Source: Noviherbaspirillum sedimenti
GTDB lineage: Bacteria > Pseudomonadota > Gammaproteobacteria > Burkholderiales > Burkholderiaceae_D
Length of the DNA: 64,000 bases
NCBI RefSeq assembly: GCF_003590835.1
Contig: NZ_QYUQ01000002.1
Coordinates: 3,906,001-3,970,000, forward strand
Direction of reading: 5' to 3'
Shown: piece by piece, positions 36,537 to 44,629 of the stretch
Position numbering within the stretch: the first letter of the stretch is position 1
Layout of the letters: every line of letters starts with the position of its first letter
Notes under the pieces: model-generated
Told to the model about the DNA's origin: nothing
The model's database searches: none
Seen by the model: only the letters and a program-made list of their open reading frames with translations
Program-made: the position numbers and the translations under genes

Positions 36537-37881
36537 CTAGTGGGTCGCTTGGCAACGAAATCGATATAAATATTTTTGCAAAGTAGTGGATCGGCATCGT
36601 ATTGATAGACGCATACATGCGCCCGATCCTCCCAATGCATGCTGCCGTTGCCGATGGCGAACCCGCCTGGCATAACGTTTGCCACCCCAATGGAAAGGCG
36701 TTGGCGCCTGATTCCATCCTGTGACCGTCGCTTCCAGCGCCCCAATGATTTGCTCAGGGGTTTGCGGGTACTGTCCTGCCAGAGCGCGACGAACAATAAT
36801 GCGTTGAATCGACTCCGCCATATTCAGCCATGAACCACTCAGCGGTGTATAGAGAGGCATCACGCCGTGCGAGAACAGCCATAGCACCAAAGACGGCGTC
36901 AAATGACCTTGCAAGTTATCCCATACCAGTAACAGACGAAGCGTCGGCAGCTTTGCCGGCAGCGTGATCCGTGCCTGTAATCCCTGCTGCCATGATTCCC
37001 ACATCGCATGGTTGGCCCTGGTCACCGGCGCAGGCGGCGCTAATTGACTAAGAATGGCAGTCAATTCCTGCTGCAACCATGGGTGCAGCACCGCATTCGG
37101 TGCCCGGAAGACGCCCCTGGCGCGTAACTCGCCACTGCCCGGACAGAATAAAGTCAGCAACTTGGCAGTGCCATTGCGCACATACTCATGCGGCTGCTGT
37201 TTTGGCTGTCCCTGTTGGGCCCAGCTCTGCCCCGGATAGGGACGAGTCGGATAAGGTCCTGCCTCATCCTGGGTCCATACCGCCAACCCCAGACGAGACC
37301 CTTCCCGATAAGCCCGTTCAATCAGATTTTTTTTTAGCTTCGGCATCGGGATCAGTGACGATAACGGTGCCGCTGCGGCGCCGGCGTACGGCTTTCCCCG
37401 TGTCACACCAGCTGCGCGCTGCCAGCCAGCGAAAGCCGGCCGCGTGCAATACCTGACCAATCGTATAAGTGCTGACCTTGGGGAGCCCATCAGGGGCACG
37501 GCGCAAGGCGCGACGCAATGTCATTAAAGACCAGGTCGCCGTCCCATCTCGTTGCGGATCCGGCGTGCGCCTGGCTTCTGCCAGAATGCGCTCACGGGCC
37601 GAGGCGTCGTAAGTCGGCTTGGGTCCGCCACTGCCATGCGGCGCCAACGCTGCCAACCCCTTCTGGTTGAAGCGCGCCACCAAGTGGCTGACGGCCTCGC
37701 CTGAGCGGCGCCCGGCTGCGGCCGCAGCTTGCTCATAGGTCTGGTCCGATGCAACTGCGAGCAGTTCTCTGGCCCACGTCACGACATCGTTGCGCTCACT
37801 ACGCGAATGGACCAACTGTTCCAGCACCTGCTGCTCCTGTTCTGTCATCGTGCGCAGCGGATTCTTTTGGATTCGACTCAT
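36537..37881 (-). CDS. IS630-family transposase in two frames joined at an A9 tract
   Basis: The first frame starts at ATG 37881 (GGAGG upstream) and gives the helix-turn-helix part ([30 protein letters not shown] region), ending at 37318 just after AEAKKK. The DDE part ([37 protein letters not shown]) continues in another frame to 36537. The frames meet at nine A residues (minus strand, 37335-37327). Dropping one A gives one continuous 448-residue transposase, so transcriptional slippage or +1 frameshifting could produce it; a homopolymer error is the alternative. The stop codon lies at the element's very end. Confidence 0.8.
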
Positions 37882-37947
37882 GATCGCCTCCTGCAGCTCT
37901 CTGCCGGTTTGACCATCTGATCCCGATTTCGTTGCCAAGCGACCCAC
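36540..37947 (-). mobile_element. IS630-family insertion sequence with 28-bp perfect terminal repeats
   Basis: CCTAGTGGGTCGCTTGGCAA followed by CGAAATCG (36536-36563) is repeated as the exact inverse complement at 37924-37951. A TA dinucleotide lies at each edge (36538-36539 and 37948-37949), as expected for the TA target duplication of IS630 elements. The outer CC/GG extend the symmetry by chance or by target choice. The element appears complete and sits inside an IS701-like remnant. Confidence 0.85.
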
Positions 37948-37957
37948 TAGGATTGCC

Positions 37958-38178
37958 TTGCCGCCGTGGCAAATGCCGGGACCGCGTTGGCTGCGGTTAC
38001 GCCGGAGCCTGTCCGACGGCAAGCTTGTGTATTACGTCTGTTACGCTCCGCGCAGGACGCCGCTGGAAACATTGGTGCGAGTGGCCGGCATGCGCTGGAC
38101 GATCGAGGAATGCTTCGAGGCGGGCGAAGTCGAGTTGGATCATTATGACTTGCGCAGTTGGCATGGCTGGTACCAGCC
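37958..38178 (+). pseudogene. C-terminal fragment of an IS701-like transposase
   Basis: The frame reads [39 protein letters not shown] and VELDHYDLRSWHGWYQ, the conserved C-terminal DDE region of IS701-family transposases (RWAIEE with the catalytic Glu). It is cut on the left by IS630 and on the right at ~38178 by the CaiB leader copy. Confidence 0.75.
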
Positions 38179-38182
38179 ATGC
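38161..38182. repeat. 22-bp perfect palindrome at a rearrangement junction
   Basis: GCATGGCTGG-TA-CCAGCCATGC is fully symmetric. It lies exactly where IS701-like coding sequence (HGWYQ) meets the inverted CaiB leader copy. It may be a fold-back joint or a DNA-binding site; it has no T-run. Confidence 0.7.
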
Positions 38183-38290
38183 TCTTCAGTGCCTGTCAGG
38201 CGAGCGGCGTTCTCGGCCGCTACGCCCCGTTGAATGGGATGGATTCCGACACAGCGCAAAGTCATTGCGCAATATAAGGGCTGGTCTTTT
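38178..38290 (-). repeat. Inverted copy of the CaiB leader module
   Basis: The reverse complement carries the ATTCAACGGGGCGTAGCGG and CGGCCGAGAA pieces and the TTATATTGCGCAATGACT block of 27320-27420, up to the start-codon region (GAGCATG). The operator equivalent is damaged here (GGGCTGGTC instead of GGTCNGACC). It places a third copy of the divergent promoter upstream of the TRAP operon. Confidence 0.72.
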
Positions 38291-38291
38291 A

Positions 38292-38330
38292 TTGCATTTT
38301 TCTGATCTTTTGCGAAAAATGGTCCTACCA
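38292..38330 (+). promoter_or_regulatory. Promoter with GGTCCTACC operator for the TRAP operon
   Basis: TTGCAT (38292-38297), 17 bases, AAAAAT (38315-38320), then GGTCCTACCA (38321-38330), giving the palindrome TGGTCCTACCA. A second possible promoter follows (TTGACA 38335-38340, 17 bases, GATTAT 38358-38363). The dctP start is at 38516. Confidence 0.68.
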
Positions 38331-38515
38331 TTGCTTGACAAGTCTCTTTCTTTAATCGATTATCTCTGCCACTGCTTGGCAAGAAAAAAGCCACACATTA
38401 CATCGCACCCCTTTGGGAGCCACTCCGGCAAGGATGGCGCAAATCGGCAAGGGAATGCGTGCAGAGGCGACAGTTCGGGAAGGCCAATTCGAAACACTTT
38501 GAGGAGTATTAAAAA

Positions 38516-39529
38516 ATGAGAAAACTTGGTTTTGCAAAATGCATGGCGACGGCTGCGTTCGCTTTGCTGGGCAGCGCTGTTCAGGCCGAGCCCCTGATCG
38601 TTACGACGAACTTGACGCCTGGTCACTGGGCATCGACGCAGGGCGCTGAGCCCTGGATGAAGTGCGTGAAGGAGACGACGAAGGGGGGGGTTGACTTCAA
38701 GTATTTTCCAAGCGGCCAGCTCGCGAATTTTTTCCAATCCCTTAACGCGGTGAACAAGGGCCTTGCGCAGATATCCTACATCGTGGTGCCCGCGCAGTCC
38801 GACAAATTGCCGCTGGCCGGTATCACCTTGTTGCCGGGGCTTGGTAGCAACGTTGTCCACCTTACCGCGGCTACCCGCGCTGTTCTGGATGGTAACGGTC
38901 CCATCGCACGGGAGTATGCGCAGAACCGCATTGTTCCTCTGATGATCAACATCTTCCCGCCCTACCAGATGATGTCGCGGAAGGAGCCGTTCGATACACT
39001 TCAGTCGCTTCAGGGGCGGCGCATCAGTACCGGCGGCGGTACCCTGATGGTTACGCTGGCGTCGACCGGCGCGACGGCCGTCGAATCGGCTGCCGCGGAC
39101 GTCTATATGGGACTCCAGCAAGGCACTGTTGATGGCACAATGTTGTCAATGGCCAGCGTCAAACCATATAACCTGCAGGAAGTCATCAAGTCCACTAGCG
39201 GGAACGGCAACTTCGGCGTTGCGAATGGTATTTGGTCGATCGACAGCGGCGTCTGGGCTAAGCTGCCGAATGACCACAAGGCTGCACTTCGCGAATGCGG
39301 TCTGAAGGTCGAAAAAGAGCTTGCCAAGTGGATTGACAATTCGATGGATCAAGTGAAGAAGGAGCTTAAAGCGGGCGGCGTCAAGGTATACGATTATTCG
39401 GACACGGAAATCGCCAAGATCGAAAAGAAGCTCGAGGTCGCGCGCGAAAGCTACGTGAACCGTCTGGTAAAGCGTGGTCTGCCGGCCAAGGAAGCCTACG
39501 AAGAGTACTTGGCCGCTCTCAGAAAGTAA
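38516..39529 (+). CDS. dctP: TRAP transporter substrate-binding protein
   Basis: 337 residues, periplasmic DctP-type receptor. AGGAGTATTAAAAA precedes ATG 38516; signal peptide with AFALLGSAVQAEP. Typical lobes: HWASTQGAEPWMKCV, FKYFPSGQLANF, PYQMMSRKEPF, TGATAVESAAADVYMGLQQG (in two pieces), and the C-terminal helix ARESYVNRL plus GLPAKEAYEEYL. It binds a carboxylate and delivers it to DctQM encoded directly downstream. Close paralogue of the broken gene at 5464-6470. Confidence 0.9.
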   Translation: MRKLGFAKCMATAAFALLGSAVQAEPLIVTTNLTPGHWASTQGAEPWMKCVKETTKGGVDFKYFPSGQLANFFQSLNAVNKGLAQISYIVVPAQSDKLPLAGITLLPGLGSNVVHLTAATRAVLDGNGPIAREYAQNRIVPLMINIFPPYQMMSRKEPFDTLQSLQGRRISTGGGTLMVTLASTGATAVESAAADVYMGLQQGTVDGTMLSMASVKPYNLQEVIKSTSGNGNFGVANGIWSIDSGVWAKLPNDHKAALRECGLKVEKELAKWIDNSMDQVKKELKAGGVKVYDYSDTEIAKIEKKLEVARESYVNRLVKRGLPAKEAYEEYLAALRK

Positions 39530-39532
39530 TCT

Positions 39533-40114
39533 ATGACCACACAGATAACTGCAACTGCACACACAACTGCGGAGGCTCGTGGAACGTTCCTTGGAGCACT
39601 CCACTTTCTAGAGGACGCGGCCGCGGTCATTGGCGGTTTGATGCTGGTGGCCGCGATGCTCCTGACTTCCGCCGACGCAACCCTTCGATACTTTTTCAAT
39701 GCCCCGCTGACCTTCAACAGCTATCTCACCGAGAACTATCTAGTAGTTGGCATGATAACAATGTCACTGGCGTATGGCTTTAGGACGGGGGGCTACATCA
39801 GGATCGTGTTCCTCGCGACCTATCTGCCGGTCCGAGGGGCGCACCTGCTGTTCCGCGCAGGCCTTGTGGTTAGCGCGGCATACATCGCCGCGCTGGCCTG
39901 GTTCGCTGGTCAGCATTTTTGGGCTGCATTTCTGCACGATGAGGTAACGATGGGCGTGATCGACTGGCCGGTTTCCTGGTCGTGGGTCTGGATTCCGATC
40001 GGCCTCGGCCTGCTCGCGATTCGGATGCTGGTGATGTCCTTCGACGAGCCAGAGAAACTTCACTATGCAGAGTGGCCACCTACCGATAGCCGTGCATGGG
40101 AGGGCGAAGCATGA
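39533..40114 (+). CDS. dctQ: TRAP transporter small membrane subunit
   Basis: 193 residues with four predicted membrane helices (IGGLMLVAAMLLTSADATL; YLVVGMITMSLAYGF; LLFRAGLVVSAAYIAALAW; VSWSWVWIPIGLGLLAIRML). This is the DctQ layout. It starts 3 bases after dctP and its TGA overlaps the dctM ATG, so the three genes are one operon. Confidence 0.88.
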   Translation: MTTQITATAHTTAEARGTFLGALHFLEDAAAVIGGLMLVAAMLLTSADATLRYFFNAPLTFNSYLTENYLVVGMITMSLAYGFRTGGYIRIVFLATYLPVRGAHLLFRAGLVVSAAYIAALAWFAGQHFWAAFLHDEVTMGVIDWPVSWSWVWIPIGLGLLAIRMLVMSFDEPEKLHYAEWPPTDSRAWEGEA

Positions 40115-41385
40115 ATATCTTGTTAGGTTTAGTCGTTCTGCTGGTCTTGATGGCCCTTGCGCTGCCGATGGGAGCTGCCCTTGGGCTCGCGGGAGTGATA
40201 ACTCTCGCCAATACGGTCCCGGCCAGTTCGATCGTGGCGATCATGACCGAGGTCGTCCACTCCAATGTGGCGAGTTCGCTGATGCTTGCCATCCCCATGT
40301 TTGTGCTGATGTCGGAGTTCCTTGCCTGCGGCGGCGTCGCAGAAGACCTCCTCCTGTCGTGCAACCGCATGCTGCATCGCGTACGCGGAGGTATGGCGAT
40401 GGCGTGTATTCTTGCAGGCGCCGTTCATGCGGCGGCGACGGGCAGTAGCACAGCTTCGGCGGCCAGTCTCGCCAAGGCCTCGTTCCCTGCGATGATGAAG
40501 GCAGGTTATTCGCCGTCCTTTGCCGTGGGGACCATTTCGGCGGCGGGCACGCTCGCGATCATGATCCCGCCATCCGTGGCATTCCTTCTGTTCGGCCTCG
40601 TGACCGAGACGTCAGTCGGGAAGTTGTTCCTCGGTGGCATTATCCCGGGCATCCTGACTGCCTTGGCGTACATGGTAACAATCACGCTCACGCTGCGACT
40701 CAAGCCGCAACTTGGTCCGACCCGAACGGAGGAGTTTGGCAAGAAATCCGACAAAGGCGGCCAGCTTCTGCCGATGATGATGCTTATCGTTCTGGTTCTT
40801 GGCGGTCTCTACTCGGGTCTTGCCACGCCGACCGAAATTTCAGCAATCGGTGCGCTTGGTGCGCTGGCGATTTCGCTTTGGTCGCGGCGGATGACTAAGC
40901 ACGGGTTCAATGATGCCGTCGGCACTACGCTTCGCATCACGGGCATGATCGTCTTGATTATAATCGGGGCGCATCTGTTCGGTTACTACATCTCGTTTTC
41001 GCAAGTCACGCAGACCATGCTGGGGTGGGTTAGCAACAGCGGCTTGTCGCCGACCTCGGTGATGCTCTTGATTGTGTTCACCTATCTGGTGATGGGCATG
41101 TTTATGGATCAGGCTGCGATCATTATCCTTACTGCCCCGATTACCACCTCGCTGATGGTAGGCTTGGGATACGATCCTGTCTGGTGGGGGATCATCATCA
41201 TCAAGACCGCTGAAATTGGCATGATACACCCGCCGCTGGGCATGGTCACGTTCGTGACTGCAAGGGCAACGAAGGTCGACCTGAAGTCGAGTTTCCTTGG
41301 TGTCATTCCATTTCTGATCGCCGAAATGTTCACTTTGGGCCTGCTTATCGCGTTCCCTCAGCTGACGCTTTATTTGGGTGGGTAA
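40111..41385 (+). CDS. dctM: TRAP transporter large permease subunit
   Basis: 425 residues, about 11-12 membrane helices of the DctM/ion-transporter superfamily. ATG 40111 overlaps the dctQ stop (ATGA). Typical motifs: ASSLMLAIPMFVLMSEFLA, AGAVHAAATGSSTASAAS, GTLAIMIPPSVAFLLFG and HPPLGMVTFVTARAT. It performs the Na+-coupled import step with DctQ. Confidence 0.9.
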   Translation: MNILLGLVVLLVLMALALPMGAALGLAGVITLANTVPASSIVAIMTEVVHSNVASSLMLAIPMFVLMSEFLACGGVAEDLLLSCNRMLHRVRGGMAMACILAGAVHAAATGSSTASAASLAKASFPAMMKAGYSPSFAVGTISAAGTLAIMIPPSVAFLLFGLVTETSVGKLFLGGIIPGILTALAYMVTITLTLRLKPQLGPTRTEEFGKKSDKGGQLLPMMMLIVLVLGGLYSGLATPTEISAIGALGALAISLWSRRMTKHGFNDAVGTTLRITGMIVLIIIGAHLFGYYISFSQVTQTMLGWVSNSGLSPTSVMLLIVFTYLVMGMFMDQAAIIILTAPITTSLMVGLGYDPVWWGIIIIKTAEIGMIHPPLGMVTFVTARATKVDLKSSFLGVIPFLIAEMFTLGLLIAFPQLTLYLGG

Positions 41386-41474
41386 CGGCACGGCAAGAGC
41401 GTTGGGAGTGCGGGAATAGGTCTCAAAGGTACTGCGCTGACTGTCACGTTAGTAAATAGTTAGCACAGTACCAC

Positions 41475-41763
41475 AGCTGTTTGAGGCCGGTGTCCTGCCA
41501 TGCTGGGAGTAGTCAATCTCTTCGACTTGTCCAAGGATTGCCGGGATAGCAGGTTTGCCGCGCTCAATGGCCTGAATCTGGCTTTTCTCTTCCACACATA
41601 TTAGCAATGCCTTGTCGGGTGGATTCGGACAAAGGCCCACAAATTCTCGCATCTTCTCGGCAAAGAGCGGATCGGTCGAGAGCTTGAATGACTTGCTGCG
41701 ATGGGGCAAAAAAACGCACGAGTCAGTTGGAAGATTCCGTAAAAAGGGAATTCCAATTAGCAC
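41475..41763 (-). pseudogene. Fragment of an IS630-like (DDE_3) transposase
   Basis: Within a 104-codon minus frame the segment DPLFAEKMREFVGLCPNPP, ALLICVEEKSQIQAIER (first acidic catalytic region of the DDE_3 superfamily) and YSQHGRTPA is recognisable. Both ends of the transposase are missing. It is a scrap left between the TRAP operon and the intron fragment. Confidence 0.7.
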
Positions 41764-41809
41764 GATTCAAGATGTCTTCCTGCCGCTGCGACCTCCAAGT
41801 GGCTGGTTT

Positions 41810-41842
41810 GCAGGCTCGCCCTCGAGCGAGCCTGCTTTTTTT
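41810..41842 (+). terminator. Intrinsic terminator (10-bp GC stem plus T7)
   Basis: GCAGGCTCGC (41810-41819) pairs with GCGAGCCTGC (41826-41835) around a 6-base loop, followed by seven T residues (41836-41842). It is the best intrinsic terminator in the window. The group II intron fragment begins two bases after the T-run. Confidence 0.85.
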
Positions 41843-41844
41843 AT

Positions 41845-42091
41845 GTGCGCCCAGCATGGGCTCACTCCTGCAGGTGCAAGTCCCGCCGTGAGCTGACCAC
41901 AGCGAGCGAAGTGAAGCGCAACTGCATGAGGGCAACCGAGTGTGGGAAGGAAGCGTGGAGCATAAATCATGAGCCGAGGTACACGAACCGCATAGAAGGC
42001 GCTGCCGGTCAGGGCGAGCGGGCATGAAACCGCGAAACTCTTGTGGTCAAGGGTCAGGCGGCGTAAATACGGCGGAGTGGGGAGATAACGC
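41845..42091 (+). ncRNA. 5' fragment of a group II intron (domain I)
   Basis: The segment begins GTGCGCCCAGCATGGGC, matching the GUGYG/GUGCGCCCAG start of bacterial group II introns. It continues with pieces typical of domain I (GGTGCAAGTCCCG, GGTGTA-type GAGGTACACGAACCG, CTTGTGGTCAAGGGTCAGG). It starts directly behind an intrinsic terminator, the known target type of bacterial class C introns. No reverse transcriptase and no domain V/VI follow before 42141, so it is truncated and cannot splice. The intron class is inference. Confidence 0.6.
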
Positions 42092-42140
42092 ATGCATGCG
42101 CCGGATTCGGCCGCATGCGGCGATTCAATTTGCGAAGCCG

Positions 42141-42740
42141 GCGTGCGGCCGGACGATTGCTTCCAGCATATTCCTTGCGGTAAACTGCCAACCCAATTCT
42201 CACCTCATATCGGAGCTTATCTGGCTCTGCTTTCTCCGGCGTGCTGCATGGAAGTGCAGATGACCGCCGCAACGCTCACGTCAAAGCACAGTGTTCGAAA
42301 AACGAGCACGCGGACTCTTGAAAATAGGCATGGACGTCCTGGGGAAGCGATTCCTACACTGAATAAAAATTCAACCCACGGGCCTCAGGCCCGGATACAA
42401 ACAGGAGACATGCATGAACTTGAAAACGTTTGCAAAGCGCTTTACTGTCGGCCTCGGACTCTCTGCGGGCTTGTTGGCTGGAGCAAGCGCTGAAACGCTG
42501 AAGATCGGCGTCATTGCGTCACTCACTGGGCCAGGCGCGCCGTGGGGTCTGGCGACTCAGTATGGCCCCAAGATTCTTGCTGCGGAGGTCAATGCCAAAG
42601 GCGGGCTCGATGTCGGCGGCAAGAAGTATCAAGTCGAAGTCATCGCCTACGACGATCAGTACAAGGCGGCCGACGCCGTGGCGGCGTATAACCGTCTTGT
42701 GAGGCAAGACGGCGTCAAGTACGTGATCCTCATGAGTTCA
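42141..42740 (+). repeat. Direct repeat, copy 1 (copy 2 at 44030-44629)
   Basis: From GCGTGCGGCCGG onward the two segments align without gaps at an offset of 1889 bases, through the leader, promoter and the first ~110 codons of the binding-protein gene, with scattered substitutions. The remainder of the genes is still homologous but more diverged. A tandem duplication of a receptor gene with its promoter is the simplest reading. Confidence 0.85.
42309..42360 (+). promoter_or_regulatory. GAAAA-repeat promoter module, copy 1
   Basis: TTCGAAAAA, 15 bases, TTGAAAA, 6 bases, TGGACG (42331-42336), 18 bases, TACACT (42355-42360). The five copies in the window align without gaps. The leader beyond it has a hairpin CGGGCC-TCA-GGCCCG (42379-42393) just before the ribosome site CAGGAGAC. 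The two upstream half-sites are about 22-24 bases apart (two helical turns), suggesting an activator. Confidence 0.65.
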
Positions 42741-43574
42741 GCTTCGACCATGGCGCTGAAGCAGAGCTTCGAGGATGACAAGGTTCTTGCGCTTACCGCT
42801 GCTGCGACGTCCAAGGCGATCGATGCGAACACCAAATACATGTTTCGCATAATTACTCCCCCGGCCGATTACGTGCCTCCCCTCATTTCCTGGTTGAAGA
42901 ACAACGTCAAGGGCAATCGTGTTGTCATTCTTAATCCGAACGACGAAACCGGCTGGGACCAGGCCCAGCTTAGCAACAGGTTTTTCAAGCAGAATAACTA
43001 TGAGGTGCTTGGCAATGATATGTATGAGCGCACGCAGAAGGATTTTCAGCCGATCTTTACCAAGATTTTTGCCATGAAACCGGAGGTGATCGATCTGGGA
43101 GGCACGCCGCCGGCAACGGCGGGCCTCATGCTCCGCCAGGCGCGTGAGCTGGGGTATAAGGGCCTCTTCATGAAAACTGGCGGCGCCGGTCCGAAGGACA
43201 TCGTCGCAGGCGCTGGCAAGGAAGCGGCTGAAGGCATGGTCAGCGTCCTTTATGCTGACCCGAGCAACGAAGGCTACAAGCGACTCGCCGCGGAATACAA
43301 GAAGGCCATTGGCCAGGAGCCGAATGAAATTATCGTGATTTTCTACGATGCTATCAGTGTATTGCTCCAGGCTATTCAAAAGGCGGGCGATGCGCGTGAC
43401 ACGACCAAGGTTGCGGCTGCCTTTGCCCAGGCTCTGCCCATGAAGTCAATACAGGGCGATACGCTCACGCTCGGCGGCAAGGCGACGATAGGTGGCGATC
43501 AGCAGATCATGTCGGTCACGTACATTGGCGCCATCAAAAATGGCCAAGCTGTTGTCGTCGGAAAAACCAAATAA
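42414..43574 (+). CDS. livK: Branched-chain-type ABC substrate-binding protein, paralogue 1
   Basis: 386 residues; CAGGAGACATGC before ATG 42414; signal peptide ending LLAGASAETLKI. Peripla_BP_6 features: GVIASLTGPGAPWGLATQYG, YDDQYKAADAVAAYNRLVRQ, MSSASTMALKQSF, NPNDETGWDQ and YERTQKDFQPIFTKI. The ligand-contact segments (SSASTMA, TAAATSKAID, LGGTPPATAG) differ from paralogue 2 and partly from paralogue 3, implying different ligands for the shared LivHMGF permease downstream. Confidence 0.9.
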   Translation: MNLKTFAKRFTVGLGLSAGLLAGASAETLKIGVIASLTGPGAPWGLATQYGPKILAAEVNAKGGLDVGGKKYQVEVIAYDDQYKAADAVAAYNRLVRQDGVKYVILMSSASTMALKQSFEDDKVLALTAAATSKAIDANTKYMFRIITPPADYVPPLISWLKNNVKGNRVVILNPNDETGWDQAQLSNRFFKQNNYEVLGNDMYERTQKDFQPIFTKIFAMKPEVIDLGGTPPATAGLMLRQARELGYKGLFMKTGGAGPKDIVAGAGKEAAEGMVSVLYADPSNEGYKRLAAEYKKAIGQEPNEIIVIFYDAISVLLQAIQKAGDARDTTKVAAAFAQALPMKSIQGDTLTLGGKATIGGDQQIMSVTYIGAIKNGQAVVVGKTK

Positions 43575-43705
43575 TAGGAGATTGTCGGCACCGATTCGTT
43601 TTACCGAACCGCATGGCAGGTCTATCGCCTGCCAGCGGCCTGTTAAGCAACCAAGAGCTTGGTTCAGTCCGACGTCCTGGCCGGCTCCAGAAGGAGCTTA
43701 CAATC

Positions 43706-44035
43706 ATGAATATCGGATATATCGGCCTCGGCAATATGGGTGGAGCGCTTGCCAGGCGGCTTCAGCTTCGGCACCCGCTGGTGGTGCACGACCAAAACGA
43801 GGCCGCCGTGCAACGCATGGTAGAGCGGGGCGCAAGCCCGGGAGGCAGTTTGGGCGACCTTGCCGCGCGCTGCGACATCATCTTTCTCTACTTGCCAACC
43901 TCTGATCACGTGCGCGCTGTCATTTTTGGCGCAAACGGGCTCGCCGGCGCGGCCAAGCCGGGCACGCTGATCGTCGACCAGACCACCGGAGATCCTGCCG
44001 CTACCCGCGCCATGGCGGCCGAGTTGGCGGCGTGC
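43706..44035 (+). pseudogene. N-terminal part of a 3-hydroxyisobutyrate dehydrogenase family gene
   Basis: ATG 43706 behind AAGGAGC. The Rossmann motif GYIGLGNMGGALARRL, then FLYLPTSDHVRAVI and GTLIVDQTTGDP (substrate motif DxTTGDP) match the NAD-binding domain of beta-hydroxyacid dehydrogenases. Similarity ends at AAELAA, exactly where the second repeat copy begins (44030). The frame then runs on in repeat sequence to 44152. The C-terminal domain with the catalytic Lys is lost. Confidence 0.83.
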
Positions 44036-44629
44036 GGCCGGGCAATTGCTTGCAGCATATTTCTTGCGGTCAACTGCCAACCCAATTCTCACCTCATATC
44101 GGAGCTTATCTGGCTCTGCTTTCTCCGGCGTGCTGCATGGAAGTGCAGATGACCGCCGCAACGCTCACGTCAAAGCCCAGTGTTCGAAAAACGAGCACGC
44201 GGACTCTTGAAAATAGGCATGGACGTCCTGCGGCAGCGATTCCTACACTGAATAAAAATTCAACCCACGGGCTTCAGGCCCGGATACAAACAGGAGACAT
44301 ATATGAACTTGAAAACATTTGTAAAGCGCTTTACTGTCGGCCTCGGACTCTCTGCGGCCTTGCTGGCTGGAGCAAGCGCTGAAACGCTGAAGATCGGCGT
44401 CATCGCTTCACTCACTGGCCCTGGCGCGCCGTGGGGTCTGGCGACTCAGTATGGCGCCAAGATTCTTGCCTCGGAGGTCAACGCCAAAGGCGGGCTAGAT
44501 GTCGGCGGCAAGAAGTATCAAGTCGAAGTCATCGCCTACGACGATCAGTACAAGGCGGCCGACGCCGTGGCGGCGTACAACCGCCTGGTGAGGCAAGACG
44601 GCGTCAAGTACGTGATCCTCATGAGTTCA
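44030..44629 (+). repeat. Direct repeat, copy 2 (copy 1 at 42141-42740)
   Basis: Second copy of the leader-promoter-receptor start; it replaces the 3' part of the hydroxyisobutyrate dehydrogenase gene at its left border. Confidence 0.85.
44198..44249 (+). promoter_or_regulatory. GAAAA-repeat promoter module, copy 2
   Basis: TTGAAAA upstream, TGGACG (44220-44225), 18 bases, TACACT (44244-44249); same upstream half-sites as copy 1 and the same leader hairpin with one G-T pair (CGGGCT-TCA-GGCCCG, ~44268-44282). It drives the second paralogue and probably livHMGF. Confidence 0.65.
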
